A DNA stretch of 64,000 nucleotides from Sinohyriopsis cumingii (GCA_028554795.2 CM068831.1:32724644-32788643); one strand, 5' to 3'; counted from the first letter of the stretch, positions 52,901-55,372 are shown. Notes: a model not told the origin generated them from the sequence alone. Numbers and translations: made by a program.

Positions 52901-55372
52901 CCTCTATCGATTAATAGAAAATTGAGTTCACTCTAAGTTCACCGTCATTTGCATCCCTGTTTATTGTCTATCATATAAATATCAACAGCAGTATTATACA
53001 AGTTTTGTAATAGTGTCACTCTTTTACACTACATGACAAAATAACCAAACCCGATTCAGTAATGCATGTCAGAGAGTTTATCATTATAGTCAAAGTAGTT
53101 AGGGGAGATAACTTCCTATTTCTTTGCTCTGAATACTTTGATTTGTCTCATACGTATCTGGAACGATTATATACTTAGATGAAAAATAATCATGTCTGCT
53201 ACGCACAAATGCCTGTACCAGTGACTTTGTATCATTTTTCGGAGATGTGTGCATGATCGAGATGGTATTGATGCTTAGAGGCAATACGATGTGTGCCCTT
53301 ATTCGCGGGCTCCGACTTAAATCTTCGTTCAGTACGAATTAAAATTATATTAGATGTGTGATATATTTTTGCGATGCAGGTTTGGTTCTAATTAGATACC
53401 ATTTGCATTTACTCATCATCATGATCAGGAAAAATTATAATCTATAAGTAATGCCAACTTCATACTCACTATTGAGCCGATATTGAATTTCGGGCTGACT
53501 ATATTTAACAAATATTATGTGAGTGTTTCGGTTCCCATAATTTATATTGTTCATAGACTTTTAGTACATTAGAGTTTTTAGCACACACCGTGATTTAGTG
53601 TAAAATATTAGAGTTTCTAGCACACGCCGTGGTAATTCCTGGAGAAGCGTACATATTAACATTCAGTAATGTAGAGACGTAAACCGTGGAGCAGCGAAGA
53701 CAAGAACATAGAGATGTGAGGACTAGCGATTGATACAAGTGAAACACCAACAAATAATAATAGTAGGTCCTCCCAGACTCTCATATTCGACATTATAGTC
53801 ATAAATAAGTAACGAAATGAAGCTATTCTTCGGTAATGTTATGACATTTTATAGTATTAGGACTTGAGAGCTAGTACAATACATAGAGTAAGAGTATACC
53901 ATATGATCAGCAAAGTATCATTCACGATTAACATGTGTATTTTTACCTTCTTTCCAGCAAAAAGTAGAATAAACAATTAAGATGTTTTAACTCTCCTGGA
54001 TTGACCTTTACGCTTATAATATCTACTGTGTTGTAGTGTTCTATTTTCAGGTCCGCAAGTTATACAAAGCGCACATAACTACACAAGTTCTTTGGGATCT
54101 CAGGTTGTAATTAACTGTCTTGTGCATGACAGTTTTCATCCACAACAAGTCCCACACGTCACATGGACTATTCCACTAGTAGGTTTTGCTTTGAGCTGTC
54201 TTACAGTGTCAATATGAGAGGAGGCCTACACAGGGGAGCCGCAGTGCTTCCGTGGTTAGGGTGATGGGCTCATTTATTTATCTTATAAATACTAACGTCT
54301 TCATACATACATACATACATACAGGGGGAGGCGTAAAGCTTCTGTGGCTAGGACGATGGACTGATTTATTTATTTATCTTATAACATGAAAAAGTCATCA
54401 TACATACAAACATACATACATACATACATACATACATACATACACACATACATACATGCTGTTTAAAATCTCTAATGTACCCTAATGTTTCGCTAAAATA
54501 TTATTTCATCATAGAAAGGTAAAGTTGTGACAGCTTTTAAAGCGCGCTATGACTTGAAACTATGCGACGTCTTCTGATACTAACTGGGATGTATTCTCAT
54601 AAGAAAATAGTGGATTTAACGACCTTTCGCTAAATCGCAGACTAGAAATTCACAAATTCTTCGTACAAACATTTTAAGTGGCATTTTTTACCAAATAGTT
54701 TTATAAACTTAATTCAATTATAGCCTTTAATTAAAGGAGAATTCCAACGACAATATAAATATTACACATTTAATCGTTTTTGCCGATACTGCAATAGATG
54801 TTTTGCACTTAAGCAGAATATGAAGGAAGACTCAAGAAAACCAAAGACACCGATATTAGACCTTTCGTTATTCTTTATACCATTTTGGAAGTAACGAATA
54901 CGATAAATATAACAGAAGCCATTGCTACTCATAATGATAACGCTTCATCTTTTTATCGTTATTTATACCTGTATTACTTCTAGTGTTCCTTTCTTAGCCA
55001 TGCTCCCTACAAGTCTACTTCTTCTGCTGCTCCTGATACAACTGCCACTGCAACTGCTGCTGTCACTATTGATCTGCATCCGTTATTACTTCTGTAAGAG
55101 CTGTTGTAGGACTAATACCACCAACAATATTATTCTCTACTTCAGACGTAATCAGTTTCATCATCGCCATCAATACAATTTCCATCACCAATGTTCATTA
55201 TTATCTCTTTCAGATAGTCGGCCATCCCTTCCCGAGAAATTTGAAACAAGTTCAAGACGGATCCCTTGTGATACAAGGATTGACAGTGGAAAATTGTGGC
55301 CCTTATTTTTGTACATTGACCACTGATTGTGGCACATATGATTCACCGGACTTCTACGTCGCTGTACATTAG
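13890..55372 (+). CDS. LU-TSP1(x3)-Ig secreted or surface protein gene (8 exons)
   Basis: Eight exons splice in phase (0,0,1,1,1,1,0): 13890-14033, 14560-14628, 42701-42908, 45033-45203, 50760-50933, 51855-52022, 54051-54178 and 55214-55372. They total 1,221 bp including the stop. The predicted order is signal peptide, Ly6/uPAR domain, Thr-rich linker, three thrombospondin type 1 domains and one Ig domain. No membrane segment or GPI signal is evident after the Ig domain, so secretion is likely. Such multidomain proteins act in adhesion, guidance or immunity, but the function here is unknown. Intron 2 (28 kb) holds two nested Polintons. The TSP1-2 exon contains an in-frame TGA, so the gene is a pseudogene, skips that symmetrical exon, or carries a null allele. 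Transcripts are needed to confirm the model. Confidence 0.7.
14560..14628 (+). CDS. exon 2: LU domain, middle
   Basis: The 69-bp exon lies between ttttctcatag and gtaagta, phase 0 on both sides, with 23 codons starting SCHLSTLYV and a Cys four residues from the end. It parallels the exon at 4265-4336. Confidence 0.6.
14975..15049. repeat. (TA)n microsatellite
   Basis: About 37 TA units, preceded by a short (CT)n run at 14963-14974. It abuts the left end of the outer Polinton, which has probably erased the outer target duplication there. Confidence 0.95.
15050..15177 (+). repeat. left terminal inverted repeat, outer element
   Basis: It aligns, with scattered mismatches and small gaps, to the reverse complement of 42382-42499. 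Shared blocks include aagtagcagt, ttcacccagctc, gcgtgatctgg, tactgggtt and actccttagatagaa. The outer integrase remnant runs into it. Confidence 0.85.
15155..15508 (-). pseudogene. outer element integrase remnant (RVE core, N-terminal half)
   Basis: The frame holds the start of an RVE (rve-type RNase H-fold) integrase core: LVDMSDYS with the first catalytic Asp, then [18 protein letters not shown]. The second Asp and the Glu are missing, because the frame ends at the inverted repeat. More integrase-like N-terminal sequence lies in another frame upstream (minus strand, about 15470-15600). The position at the element end is normal for a Polinton integrase. Confidence 0.75.
15602..15905. repeat. 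internal direct duplication in the old integrase region
   Basis: Two copies of a ~110-bp block, at about 15602-15719 and 15795-15905, share gtctcgacgggg, tcatcgtgttatctctgatc, gtgtgcgctgtgtg and catcaggaggaggtaaacca. They lie about 190 bp apart. Confidence 0.75.
16425..16655 (-). pseudogene. possible outer-element small structural protein
   Basis: Open frame with a small hydrophobic Ala/Gly/Leu-rich segment ([15 protein letters not shown]), lying just downstream of the outer major capsid gene. Amphipathic minor capsid proteins (pX/pVI-like) often occupy this place in Polintons. No conserved residue settles the identity. Confidence 0.3.
16690..18150 (-). pseudogene. outer element major capsid protein (hexon-like), broken
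   Basis: Fragments in several minus-strand frames follow the order of a Polinton double-jelly-roll capsid protein. The N-terminal part has MFTPDYLRL and [15 protein letters not shown] (about 18000-18140). A middle block has [19 protein letters not shown] (17305-17583), followed by [11 protein letters not shown] (16952-17245). A C-terminal block has [14 protein letters not shown] (about 16800-16860). Each change of frame marks an indel. The gene is non-functional. Confidence 0.8.
18940..19240 (-). pseudogene. outer element minor capsid (penton-like) fragment
   Basis: Two overlapping minus-strand frames encode [17 protein letters not shown] and then [15 protein letters not shown]. These resemble the jelly-roll start of Polinton minor capsid proteins and lie between the capsid and ATPase genes. 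The rest of the gene (18640-18940) is not recognisable. Confidence 0.45.
19640..20640 (-). pseudogene. outer element Lys/Glu-rich gene of unknown function
   Basis: Minus-strand frames, broken by stops, encode charged helical segments such as [16 protein letters not shown] and an Arg/Gln-rich end at 20307-20630. A similarly charged unknown gene lies at 34466-35518 in the inner element, but I cannot show that the two are related. Confidence 0.35.
20800..20959 (-). pseudogene. outer element packaging ATPase, downstream part of split gene
   Basis: On the minus strand this encodes the second half of a Walker A loop ([13 protein letters not shown]) followed by [17 protein letters not shown]. The first half (about 35814-35880) lies on the other side of the inner element. 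Typical Polinton packaging ATPases have GPxGSGKT here, and this copy has changed at the SGK positions. The frame decays soon after. Confidence 0.7.
20953..20959. repeat. target-site duplication, left copy, inner element
   Basis: CACAATC, repeated at 35814-35820. Polintons usually duplicate 6 bp; the seventh matching base may be chance or a real 7-bp duplication. Confidence 0.85.
20960..21203 (+). repeat. left terminal inverted repeat, inner element
   Basis: It matches the reverse complement of 35565-35813. The outermost ~128 bp appear identical. Divergence begins near 21088 and includes an uninterrupted G-run at about 21150-21161, where the right repeat has interrupted C-runs. The repeat ends just before the ATPase stop. 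Confidence 0.92.
21209..21859 (-). CDS. FtsK/HerA-type genome-packaging ATPase
   Basis: This P-loop ATPase would pump DNA into the capsid. About 30 residues in is Walker [16 protein letters not shown], after RMIII. Walker B is LVVFDDVML, followed by the [17 protein letters not shown] sensor-like region typical of Polinton and adintovirus ATPases. The frame is open upstream to 21991, but family proteins start shortly before the FSATKR-like segment, so I favour Met at 21859 (216 aa; 21874 is the alternative). The divergent zinc-ribbon gene starts at 21873, leaving almost no intergenic DNA, so any promoter must overlap a coding region. The reading frame is intact. It ends six bases inside the left inverted repeat. 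Confidence 0.92.
   Translation of the reverse strand: MNVIDFSATKRREQVKHNAVLPNSIRMIIIGPSGSGKTQLLLNLIMRWLKWDKLYLVAPSVDDQRCYQVLKEFSDNTDEGTIEFITDINEAPSVENLDGDVNNLVVFDDVMLDKQTNPARIFSRGRHKNSDVIYVTQRYTQIPKVIRDNCNILSVFNGVDTHTLRNIHQTWSNGDMDINKFKNFFSRAQATPHGFITINLHDPRSRYRIGLDQIYS
21873..22049 (+). CDS. small zinc-ribbon protein (DUF5679-like)
   Basis: The 58-residue protein starts MDLYCVKC; a second CxxC, CDIC, lies about 27 residues later, followed by a KFRFVKKK strand. This two-knuckle zinc ribbon with an IxG between the pairs looks like the DUF5679 family, found in several large and mid-size DNA viruses. Its function is unknown; nucleic-acid or protein binding is likely. An upstream ATG at 21858 would add five residues and overlap the divergent ATPase start. 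The acidic/Pro-rich tail ends in ATGA, overlapping the PLA2 start by four bases. Confidence 0.75.
   Translation: MDLYCVKCRTRTATINPIEIVTRNNRNAIAGECDICKTRKFRFVKKKIEEPEETLPPP
22046..22381 (+). CDS. parvovirus-like phospholipase A2
   Basis: The 111-residue protein has the calcium-binding loop YCGPGT at 23-28 and the catalytic His-Asp dyad in YYHDLAY at 56-61. These are the signatures of the PLA2 domain of parvovirus VP1 and related virus proteins. There it hydrolyses phospholipids to let the particle out of an endosome. In this element it stands alone rather than being fused to a capsid protein. An N-terminal [20 protein letters not shown] stretch leads into the loop, as in VP1u. The amphipathic C-terminus ends in KLVFGAGK. 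It overlaps the zinc-ribbon stop by four bases and ends two bases before the integrase ATG. The frame is intact. Confidence 0.92.
   Translation: MKNLPGLPWAKYPGEKHLPGYNYCGPGTRLDIRLNDNNQPNPGEDPVNAIDNACYYHDLAYRSGDLQQRHLADIRLIHAIDAIPDKSFKEKLATWLIKGAMKGKLVFGAGK
22384..23334 (+). pseudogene. RVE-family integrase with one in-frame TAG
   Basis: The Polinton integrase inserts the element's DNA. An N-terminal helical region ([16 protein letters not shown]) resembles a DNA-binding domain. The RNase H-fold core has the DDE triad: [15 protein letters not shown] and AIVERFN, with 34 residues between the last two. The C-terminal part has [19 protein letters not shown] and [12 protein letters not shown], typical of the family. 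A TAG at 22966-22968 splits the frame at about residue 195, just after the core, where family members usually have Trp. Downstream codons continue in the same frame to 23334, so this is a single substitution. The 3' end overlaps the polymerase-helicase stop on the other strand by 28 bp. Confidence 0.9.
23307..26297 (-). pseudogene. DNA polymerase B fused to superfamily 1 helicase, one in-frame TAA
   Basis: One frame of about 997 codons is interrupted by TAA at 25677-25679. The N-terminal 206 residues have [11 protein letters not shown] and [10 protein letters not shown], resembling the front of organellar/viral protein-primed PolBs. A 34-codon bridge with [11 protein letters not shown] follows, then palm motifs. 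Counting from Met at 25577 these are motif [13 protein letters not shown] (Asp145), motif B-like [11 protein letters not shown] (267-277) and motif [10 protein letters not shown] (Asp367; the first Asp of the usual DTD is Ala). A helicase follows: Walker [10 protein letters not shown] (441-449), TPTHRLA, Walker B FDEICT (510-515), CGDHGQ (538-543), TIHSSQGLT (703-711) and [10 protein letters not shown] (728-737), most like Pif1/RecD. No 3'-5' exonuclease motif is clear. Replication is the inferred role. Confidence 0.88.
26298..26328. promoter_or_regulatory. divergent intergenic region
   Basis: Only 31 bp, almost all A/T, separate the polymerase-helicase start (-) from the zinc-protein start (+). 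It is likely a shared promoter region; no defined box was recognised. Confidence 0.35.
26329..26679 (+). CDS. Cys-rich zinc-binding protein, unknown function
   Basis: The 116-residue protein has two clusters of metal ligands in its first half: [15 protein letters not shown] and then [12 protein letters not shown]...LCLSCGG. The spacing suggests two zinc sites. A basic segment [10 protein letters not shown] and a polar tail follow. Similar small Cys/His proteins occur in Polinton-like elements, but I know of no assigned function. DNA binding or transcription control is a guess. It is the first of three + strand genes and overlaps the endonuclease start by 50 bp in another frame. Confidence 0.75.
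   Translation: MNKCSWIPIGSTKSCDKSCRGDYCGAHIYAIRRGSKGPQRCLVCQVGTRGKTRLCLSCGGKNYRELLRYYKKKSSSIITCEEDYINRFKANYDLNKQNIVYGTEINDSSSNNHIRV
26630..27184 (+). CDS. NUMOD4-HNH-NUMOD1 homing-type endonuclease
   Basis: The 184-residue protein starts MELKS (the frame is open a little further upstream, without an ATG). The NUMOD4 segment is [20 protein letters not shown] with RFGYLKITV. An HNH nuclease follows with [11 protein letters not shown] and [19 protein letters not shown]; the motif His and Asn residues are present. A C-terminal NUMOD1-like helix-turn-helix has [18 protein letters not shown]. This architecture is standard for free-standing or intron-borne HNH endonucleases of phages and giant viruses. 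Here it is free-standing and intact. It may cut allelic or rival element DNA and spread itself by repair; that role is inferred. Confidence 0.9.
   Translation: MELKSTIPPATITYEFRLHPTIEGYEASSDGIVRNIKTKNQVGSVNRFGYLKITVGNDKKRRCTTYFCHRFVFEVFHGPIKIGLVIDHIDGNKLNNKLSNLRAVTQSVNCKFNGGYRSAKAVKSLNRETNEEIVFTSMNAAAKYFSINPASVNRATEKIINATFSHKFGEWIEFYYIPIISEEN
27211..27588 (+). CDS. small helical protein, unknown function
   Basis: The 125-residue, charged, mostly helical protein starts [20 protein letters not shown] and ends in a Lys-rich helix ([16 protein letters not shown]). It has no Cys, signal peptide or membrane segment. It starts 26 bp after the endonuclease stop, in the + strand cluster, and faces the minor capsid gene. 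I do not recognise the family. Confidence 0.6.
   Translation: MDEENINNIIEAIDDLRKKKINLPSDLDTNKIRSEFETIVQGKLEYKYTLPSEYKLIKKIQIAMYQSLATVSDDQIEDFVKLSTLVEKARLILSEAYESRKITSSRVRQLKKLVDESKAKEISDP
27589..27724. terminator. convergent intergenic region with small hairpin
   Basis: The 136-bp A/T-rich gap lies between convergent genes and has long A- and T-runs. A perfect 6-bp stem, CAGATT/AATCTG, lies at 27702-27707 and 27713-27718 with a CAAAA loop. It could mark transcript ends for both strands. No clear AATAAA signal is present here. Confidence 0.35.
27725..29274 (-). pseudogene. minor capsid (penton-like) protein, frame-shifted at an A-run
   Basis: Two minus-strand frames together cover a single protein of about 510 residues. 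The front (29274 to ~28595) has [36 protein letters not shown] and [19 protein letters not shown], as in Polinton minor capsid (penton) jelly-roll proteins. The rear (~28598 to 27725) ends in [20 protein letters not shown] and ISINLLV, also typical. The frames differ by -1 and meet at a run of six A (28593-28598 on the + strand as T). One missing base would explain the break; a sequencing error is also possible. The protein would form the five-fold vertex. Its 5' end overlaps the membrane-protein gene by 86 bp. Confidence 0.82.
29189..29719 (-). CDS. membrane protein with paired hydrophobic segments
   Basis: The 176-residue protein starts [19 protein letters not shown] charged helix ([14 protein letters not shown]) follows, then two adjacent hydrophobic stretches, [20 protein letters not shown] and [14 protein letters not shown], likely a membrane hairpin. 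Another helix and an Asp/Asn-rich tail complete it. There is no signal peptide. Proteins of this build recur beside the minor capsid gene in Polinton-like elements; the function is unknown, with membrane association or penetration likely. The start is preceded by ttaattaataaATG. Its 3' end overlaps the minor capsid gene. Confidence 0.7.
   Translation of the reverse strand: MTASDYRYNQARSWQDSLKKLLDEYQIKIKKYQRRLVIIDVAVYAVSAVVAGAGIILSAVTTIAPIAATIIISSTTTIAGVLNIVAKKISSCTSEKLFLYTSKLSQVNDAYSRLSSLLSESLNDGVISDPEFSAMISIYSEIEQMNINNVRTSPDRDKHDTADNNTNIVKLNQARI
29750..30979 (-). CDS. trimeric fibre-like protein: coiled-coil stalk and beta head
   Basis: The 409-residue protein has three parts. The first ~75 residues ([16 protein letters not shown], then [13 protein letters not shown]) resemble a particle-attachment region. 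Long heptad-like Leu/Ile/Val helices run from about 80 to 310 (for example [20 protein letters not shown]). A ~95-residue beta-rich head follows, with [15 protein letters not shown] and [13 protein letters not shown], resembling a C1q/TNF-type fold. This is the layout of a receptor-binding fibre. The attachment role is inferred. It overlaps the downstream protease start region by 8 bp. The frame is intact. Confidence 0.75.
   Translation of the reverse strand: MVDIYGRSLFRKEKAEVTDIDTSNFATKSDINNLLSLSEVDPGEVAVFQNTEGRLHTSNVKITDIIKREEYNDHISQFTRQSEMVLKSIADITDIIAEFPADLVDIKQKNSELSAAMLLMSDKASQDDFQEKITKRFNKLNNDLKKLEEVSKNLSKKLDEDIKKFIDTSSTTHSDLIERVKSINEEITNILAEIIEVNISLGQRTTIDDLNKKISEEINKLSDVVAPEFAKGVNAIRESIDEKIKKINYEINVVRELARQKIDTSVYGGEIRDLNTKLLDATTKIQEISVEVSSLDIPTLMRISIPDQVITERIPFDMTFVVKKLFLTWTPENNSFNFTAPIRGVYRVYVISNIKFNINSTFYEIHEYYPGFFIISLNEGTIANFTLEPQNRTTMGPTSYYVIFEYLSH
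30972..31310 (-). CDS. adenain-like (C5/Ulp1-type) maturation protease
   Basis: This cysteine protease would cleave capsid precursors. Counting from the Met at 31310 (112 aa), the catalytic residues fit adenain order: His28 in GTHWVAY, an acidic Asp43 in IYFDSYG, Gln72 in PTQTLADPP and Cys80 in PPICGPES. The same frame is open without an ATG up to 31444. The codons just upstream of Met (SNLDLLSEA, then FFRGVF) look like the true protease N-terminus, so starting at 31310 is probably wrong. Full-length product may come from a -1 frameshift at 31436-31442 or from a non-AUG start (an ACG in good context lies at 31382). It lies between the fibre and pX-like genes. Confidence 0.85.
   Translation of the reverse strand: MRDQLPDKPNPTETGIINLDKNTGPGTHWVAYAINPREVIYFDSYGLAPPKEFINYVSSLRLPVWYSTLPTQTLADPPICGPESINVLDAISKSSGPYHKIVFEYAVDKYHG
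31311..31444 (-). promoter_or_regulatory. candidate -1 ribosomal frameshift site and protease N-terminal extension
   Basis: On the minus strand a run of eight A (31444-31437) followed by G forms A AAA AAG in the correct phase of the pX-like gene, whose codons here are AAA AAA AAG. A -1 shift at that heptamer enters the protease frame exactly. The protease frame has TAA immediately before the run and is then open for 42 codons to the Met at 31310. The overlap encodes basic linker and then protease-like N-terminal sequence. A downstream stimulatory structure was not established. ACG at 31382-31380, with A at -3 and G at +4, is an alternative start. Confidence 0.5.
31364..31822 (-). CDS. pX/pVI-like minor capsid protein
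   Basis: The 152-residue protein opens with [17 protein letters not shown] and a second similar block ([16 protein letters not shown], then [13 protein letters not shown]). Next is a Gly/Leu/Ala amphipathic segment ([20 protein letters not shown]) and a basic, Gly-rich end with [14 protein letters not shown]. This is a widely shared Polinton/adintovirus small capsid protein, compared in the literature with adenovirus pX and pVI, and may bind DNA and disrupt membranes. It lies 34 bp downstream of the major capsid gene. Its last 27 codons overlap the extended protease frame. Confidence 0.8.
   Translation of the reverse strand: MPYEHVSVTLTPGQIKKLQSAISKRCGMKLTLKNDQIHGGPNKLSLTKGQRERFSKAKSANSGVHVSLSIGAIRDMVKTGGFLPLLGLVKMALPAIGKALGLGALGGIGSQLGSALTSKITGGRYGKKKGNGLYLRRPPYGSGLRLARPIQI
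31856..33274 (-). CDS. double-jelly-roll major capsid protein (hexon-like)
   Basis: The 472-residue protein has the size and pattern of a Polinton major capsid protein. A short N-terminal arm precedes [19 protein letters not shown]. Then come [10 protein letters not shown] and [19 protein letters not shown], the conserved first jelly-roll strands. Later landmarks are [36 protein letters not shown] and [12 protein letters not shown] near the C-terminus. It would form the trimeric capsomers. The frame is intact. The start is preceded by taataataaATG. The order small proteins-MCP-pX-protease-fibre makes this the core of the structural block. The outer element carries a distant broken homologue at 16690-18150. 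Confidence 0.92.
   Translation of the reverse strand: MFAQVSNEVFDMDEPVGRDTSVRDFQYFSYDAVEPNTSNRLEIQVHDTTRYFLPSEAYIEVTGEVVKADNTAYAADFRVGFVNNGIMALFKSATYMIDGREIESITNDIDLATTIIGLARYSDDFTRSAGPSMMFAKDNTDRPESRPFNIRQPNDRANPAVPAGIEDMIIKPYPDYNLGFTTRKSMLSPGNRRFACAIPLSHIFGFCRHFRKIIYGAKHTVTFVRKENSNDAIWREGAVDYATGVIGPNDAANNNGIVRLLKFTLWMPAITPSIIEEEKLLSFMNQGGKSVMSRLTTTTDSTTTNINGDFTWRIASQQGTSAPRHIFIAFLRANRYHQLYSHMIFDHIGATNVSLRVNGQQEPSEEISIDFENHSTARAYHRLLSFMGRDQNIDTGLQISQLDFNTHYPIYYFSLEHLDLVKQSVVDIHFKARINTAGLNHKVIAVILSDRTMILEGISGRMRIIDAPVENM
33290..33460 (-). CDS. repeat microprotein (56 aa)
   Basis: This small open frame starts at ATG 33460 and ends in TGA at 33290. It sits in an otherwise empty gap between the amphipathic protein gene and the major capsid gene. 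It encodes [16 protein letters not shown], then a nine-residue unit (LAQEVAKTN) twice and a third varied copy, and ends ISGSGLRFR. The DNA repeat unit is 27 bp. The tight fit between neighbours on the same strand and the coding-length repeat suggest a real gene, perhaps a small structural peptide. No family is recognised. Confidence 0.5.
   Translation of the reverse strand: MPPEISKAINDAANKKINDLAQEVAKTNLAQEVAKTNLANEVANTSFISGSGLRFR
33479..33763 (-). CDS. small basic amphipathic protein (pX/pVI-type)
   Basis: The 94-residue protein has a very basic N-terminus ([16 protein letters not shown]), then a long Gly-punctuated amphipathic helix region ([14 protein letters not shown], then [14 protein letters not shown]) and a Lys/Arg end. 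This is the build of adenovirus-type core or membrane-lytic minor proteins. It lies in the structural block upstream of the capsid gene. It may bind DNA or disrupt membranes; that is inference. Confidence 0.65.
   Translation of the reverse strand: MIVHKHQRRPKQVRIVNSRLPVYKYIHGNGFGDIIGSLVTRIIPKIGPVIKQFGLKAIGKIGETAISGIGNLASKGFNAVKSKILNLMRKKQPV
33784..34462 (-). pseudogene. unknown protein, frame-shifted at an A-run
   Basis: An ATG at 34462, four bases after the upstream gene's stop codon, opens a frame that stops after about 21 codons. Shifting +1 at a nine-A run (T at 34406-34414 on the + strand) joins a long frame that continues to 33784. The joined product would be about 225 residues. It starts [12 protein letters not shown], then has [11 protein letters not shown], a Pro-rich middle ([16 protein letters not shown]), an acidic Ser/Pro stretch and a helical end. 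The family is unknown. The break is one base in a homopolymer, so it may be a real indel or an assembly error. The Pro-rich middle coincides with G/C-runs at 34160-34215. Confidence 0.6.
34466..35518 (-). CDS. charged Lys/Glu/Gln-rich protein, unknown function
   Basis: The 350-residue protein is the first gene of the structural block, next to the right inverted repeat. Its N-terminal half is mixed ([38 protein letters not shown]). The second half is a helical, highly charged region ([22 protein letters not shown]), then Gln/Pro/Glu repeats around QPQE and a Lys-rich run. There is no catalytic motif, signal or membrane segment. A terminal or scaffolding role is conceivable from its position and composition, but nothing proves it. 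Confidence 0.6.
   Translation of the reverse strand: MSPKASTVGEPHSARLAREQLAALKKLIPTKQLFKRNVRGYEDVQHGISEESSKWLKPVTGTIEQVVFGDEKDPDTKKKGIFPMLKGIEEQSRTLPERLAIAAQQGRQPAIAYKIGSKGKTVVGKPGVKKGKFNIENLRENFTDEGWEIISRPLSTLYTIDRIGQFAEDMFSVRNEYLTEIGKGKYKTRNSWYGMLYKVYAEKTQASERDPFFRRFLEAADDRYNYNKQLAEDIKQQAKERKQQEKEEKAKTRRRKVIPQEDIQPQEPIIQPQEEDIQLEELGARPKEKIPPQKRERKSKKKKDQSDQEPVTQPSEYKPSVYNGSLIIDPKLPADNYLNKEYMDLIDDDI
35565..35813 (-). repeat. right terminal inverted repeat, inner element
   Basis: Reverse complement of 20960-21203, identical by eye over the outer ~128 bp and then with point differences and a different G/C-run. Confidence 0.92.
35814..35820. repeat. target-site duplication, right copy, inner element
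   Basis: CACAATC, identical to 20953-20959. Confidence 0.85.
35814..35880 (-). pseudogene. outer element packaging ATPase, upstream part of split gene
   Basis: The minus strand reads [11 protein letters not shown] directly up to the insertion point, the strand that leads into a Walker A loop. The loop itself resumes at 20959 on the other side of the inner element. No good ATG-led start is visible further upstream; the divergent fibre-like gene begins at 35918. Confidence 0.65.
35918..36618 (+). pseudogene. outer element fibre-like gene, broken
   Basis: The ATG frame starts [15 protein letters not shown], with [13 protein letters not shown], a fibre/tail-type motif, then stops and continues in other frames. 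The 36256-36618 frame holds a beta-rich end ([28 protein letters not shown]). It diverges from the ATPase gene. It is probably a receptor-binding fibre remnant. Confidence 0.5.
36648..36997 (+). pseudogene. outer element second fibre-like fragment
   Basis: It starts [20 protein letters not shown] and, after a frame change, has [13 protein letters not shown], a motif seen in fibre-like proteins of phages and Polintons. A stop near 36705 splits it. The function is inferred from the motif only. Confidence 0.45.
37000..37952 (+). pseudogene. outer element unknown gene interrupted by a SINE
   Basis: Coding-like sequence before the SINE (…[11 protein letters not shown]) resumes after it ([17 protein letters not shown]), and continues to [17 protein letters not shown] and a helical stretch ending near 37952. 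Stops at about 37540-37560 break it. I do not recognise the family. It lies in the + strand block leading to the polymerase. Confidence 0.45.
37187..37453 (+). mobile_element. tRNA-derived SINE, copy 3, inside the outer element
   Basis: Full copy with head, central domain and gcgttaaaccc(aac)n tail. AAGAGTG at 37180-37186 and 37454-37460 is a likely target duplication. It interrupts a gene of the outer Polinton, so it came after that element. Confidence 0.9.
37960..39320 (+). pseudogene. outer element unknown genes, broken
   Basis: Short coding-like pieces in mixed frames include [19 protein letters not shown] (about 38070-38120), [20 protein letters not shown] (38521-38757) and [19 protein letters not shown] (about 39195-39250). 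They are compatible with one or two helical proteins upstream of the polymerase. None is recognisable as a known family. Confidence 0.4.
39330..42240 (+). pseudogene. outer element DNA polymerase B (Polinton type), broken
   Basis: Fragments follow the order of a Polinton protein-primed polymerase. The N-terminal region has [20 protein letters not shown] (39353 on). An exonuclease-side region follows with [14 protein letters not shown] (39850 on). Then come [19 protein letters not shown] and [19 protein letters not shown] (40334-40921). Motif A remnant NNLYG is at about 41095-41109, motif B remnant KTMEIIR at about 41583-41603, and motif C remnant [10 protein letters not shown] at about 41849-41878. 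Many stops and shifts show it is dead. Unlike the inner element's polymerase, it has no fused helicase. Confidence 0.85.
42382..42499 (-). repeat. right terminal inverted repeat, outer element
   Basis: Diverged match to 15050-15177. Related pieces (cagtgagcca, acccagt.gtaga) repeat inside 42300-42430, suggesting subterminal repeats. Confidence 0.85.
42500..42606. repeat. (TG)n(AG)n compound microsatellite
   Basis: About 70 bp of TG followed by ~37 bp of AG, directly abutting the right end of the outer element. Confidence 0.95.
42701..42908 (+). CDS. exon 3: C-terminal LU part and Thr-rich linker
   Basis: The acceptor is tttctttcaaag and the donor gtatat; phase 0 in and phase 1 out. It encodes ACHHLG, the [11 protein letters not shown] end of the LU domain, and a Thr/Ser/Ala linker ([14 protein letters not shown]). 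It starts only 201 bp after the outer Polinton. Confidence 0.7.
42909..45032. other. intron 3
   Basis: AT-rich, no gene seen. Confidence 0.55.
45033..45203 (+). CDS. exon 4: TSP1 domain 1
   Basis: Symmetrical 1-1 exon of 57 codons between cacttgcag and gtaaggg. It has [19 protein letters not shown], then [14 protein letters not shown] and a closing QTCNNQPC: all six Cys and the Trp ladder of a thrombospondin type 1 repeat. Confidence 0.9.
45204..50759. other. intron 4
   Basis: 5.6 kb of AT-rich sequence. It holds an (AT)n run at 49918-49968 and two diverged copies of a ~120-bp repeat (49672-49795 and 50128-50250). No gene is supported. Confidence 0.55.
49918..49968. repeat. (AT)n microsatellite
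   Basis: About 25 AT units. Confidence 0.95.
50760..50933 (+). pseudogene. exon 5: TSP1 domain 2 with in-frame TGA
   Basis: Symmetrical 1-1 exon of 58 codons between tttacctag and gtaatgc. It encodes [30 protein letters not shown], then TGA at 50870-50872, then GANC and ACNIGAC. The splice sites and all Cys codons remain, so the stop is a single lesion. Skipping this exon would keep the gene in frame. Confidence 0.85.
50934..51854. other. intron 5 with short repeats
   Basis: It holds an inverted repeat (gtacaggaagctt near 51340-51353, aagcttcctgtac near 51405-51417). It also holds a three-unit tandem repeat of ~22 bp (tagctgtacttttaacat) at 51571-51637. Confidence 0.6.
51855..52022 (+). CDS. 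exon 6: TSP1 domain 3
   Basis: Symmetrical 1-1 exon of 56 codons between gcttttag and gtaagc. It has [31 protein letters not shown] and IRQCSGPN. The final Cys pair of a typical TSP1 domain is incomplete. Confidence 0.85.
52023..54050. other. intron 6
   Basis: AT-rich, no gene seen. Confidence 0.55.
54051..54178 (+). CDS. exon 7: Ig domain, first half
   Basis: Acceptor ctattttcag, donor gtaggt; phase 1 in, phase 0 out. It encodes [14 protein letters not shown] and HVTWTIPL, the B-strand Cys and C-strand Trp of an Ig domain. Confidence 0.75.
54179..55213. other. intron 7 with tandem SINE-like units and CATA repeats
   Basis: Two ~100-bp units (about 54230-54325 and 54327-54456) each have a tRNA A-box-like head (gtggttagggtgatgg; gtggctaggacgatgg) and end in (cata)n. 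Confidence 0.6.
55214..55372 (+). CDS. exon 8: Ig domain, second half, and stop
   Basis: Acceptor tctctttcag, phase 0. It encodes [19 protein letters not shown], the E/F strands with the second Ig Cys, and [10 protein letters not shown] before TAG at 55370-55372. Candidate AATAAA signals follow at 55982 and 56128. Confidence 0.75.
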   Translation: MVGHPFPRNLKQVQDGSLVIQGLTVENCGPYFCTLTTDCGTYDSPDFYVAVH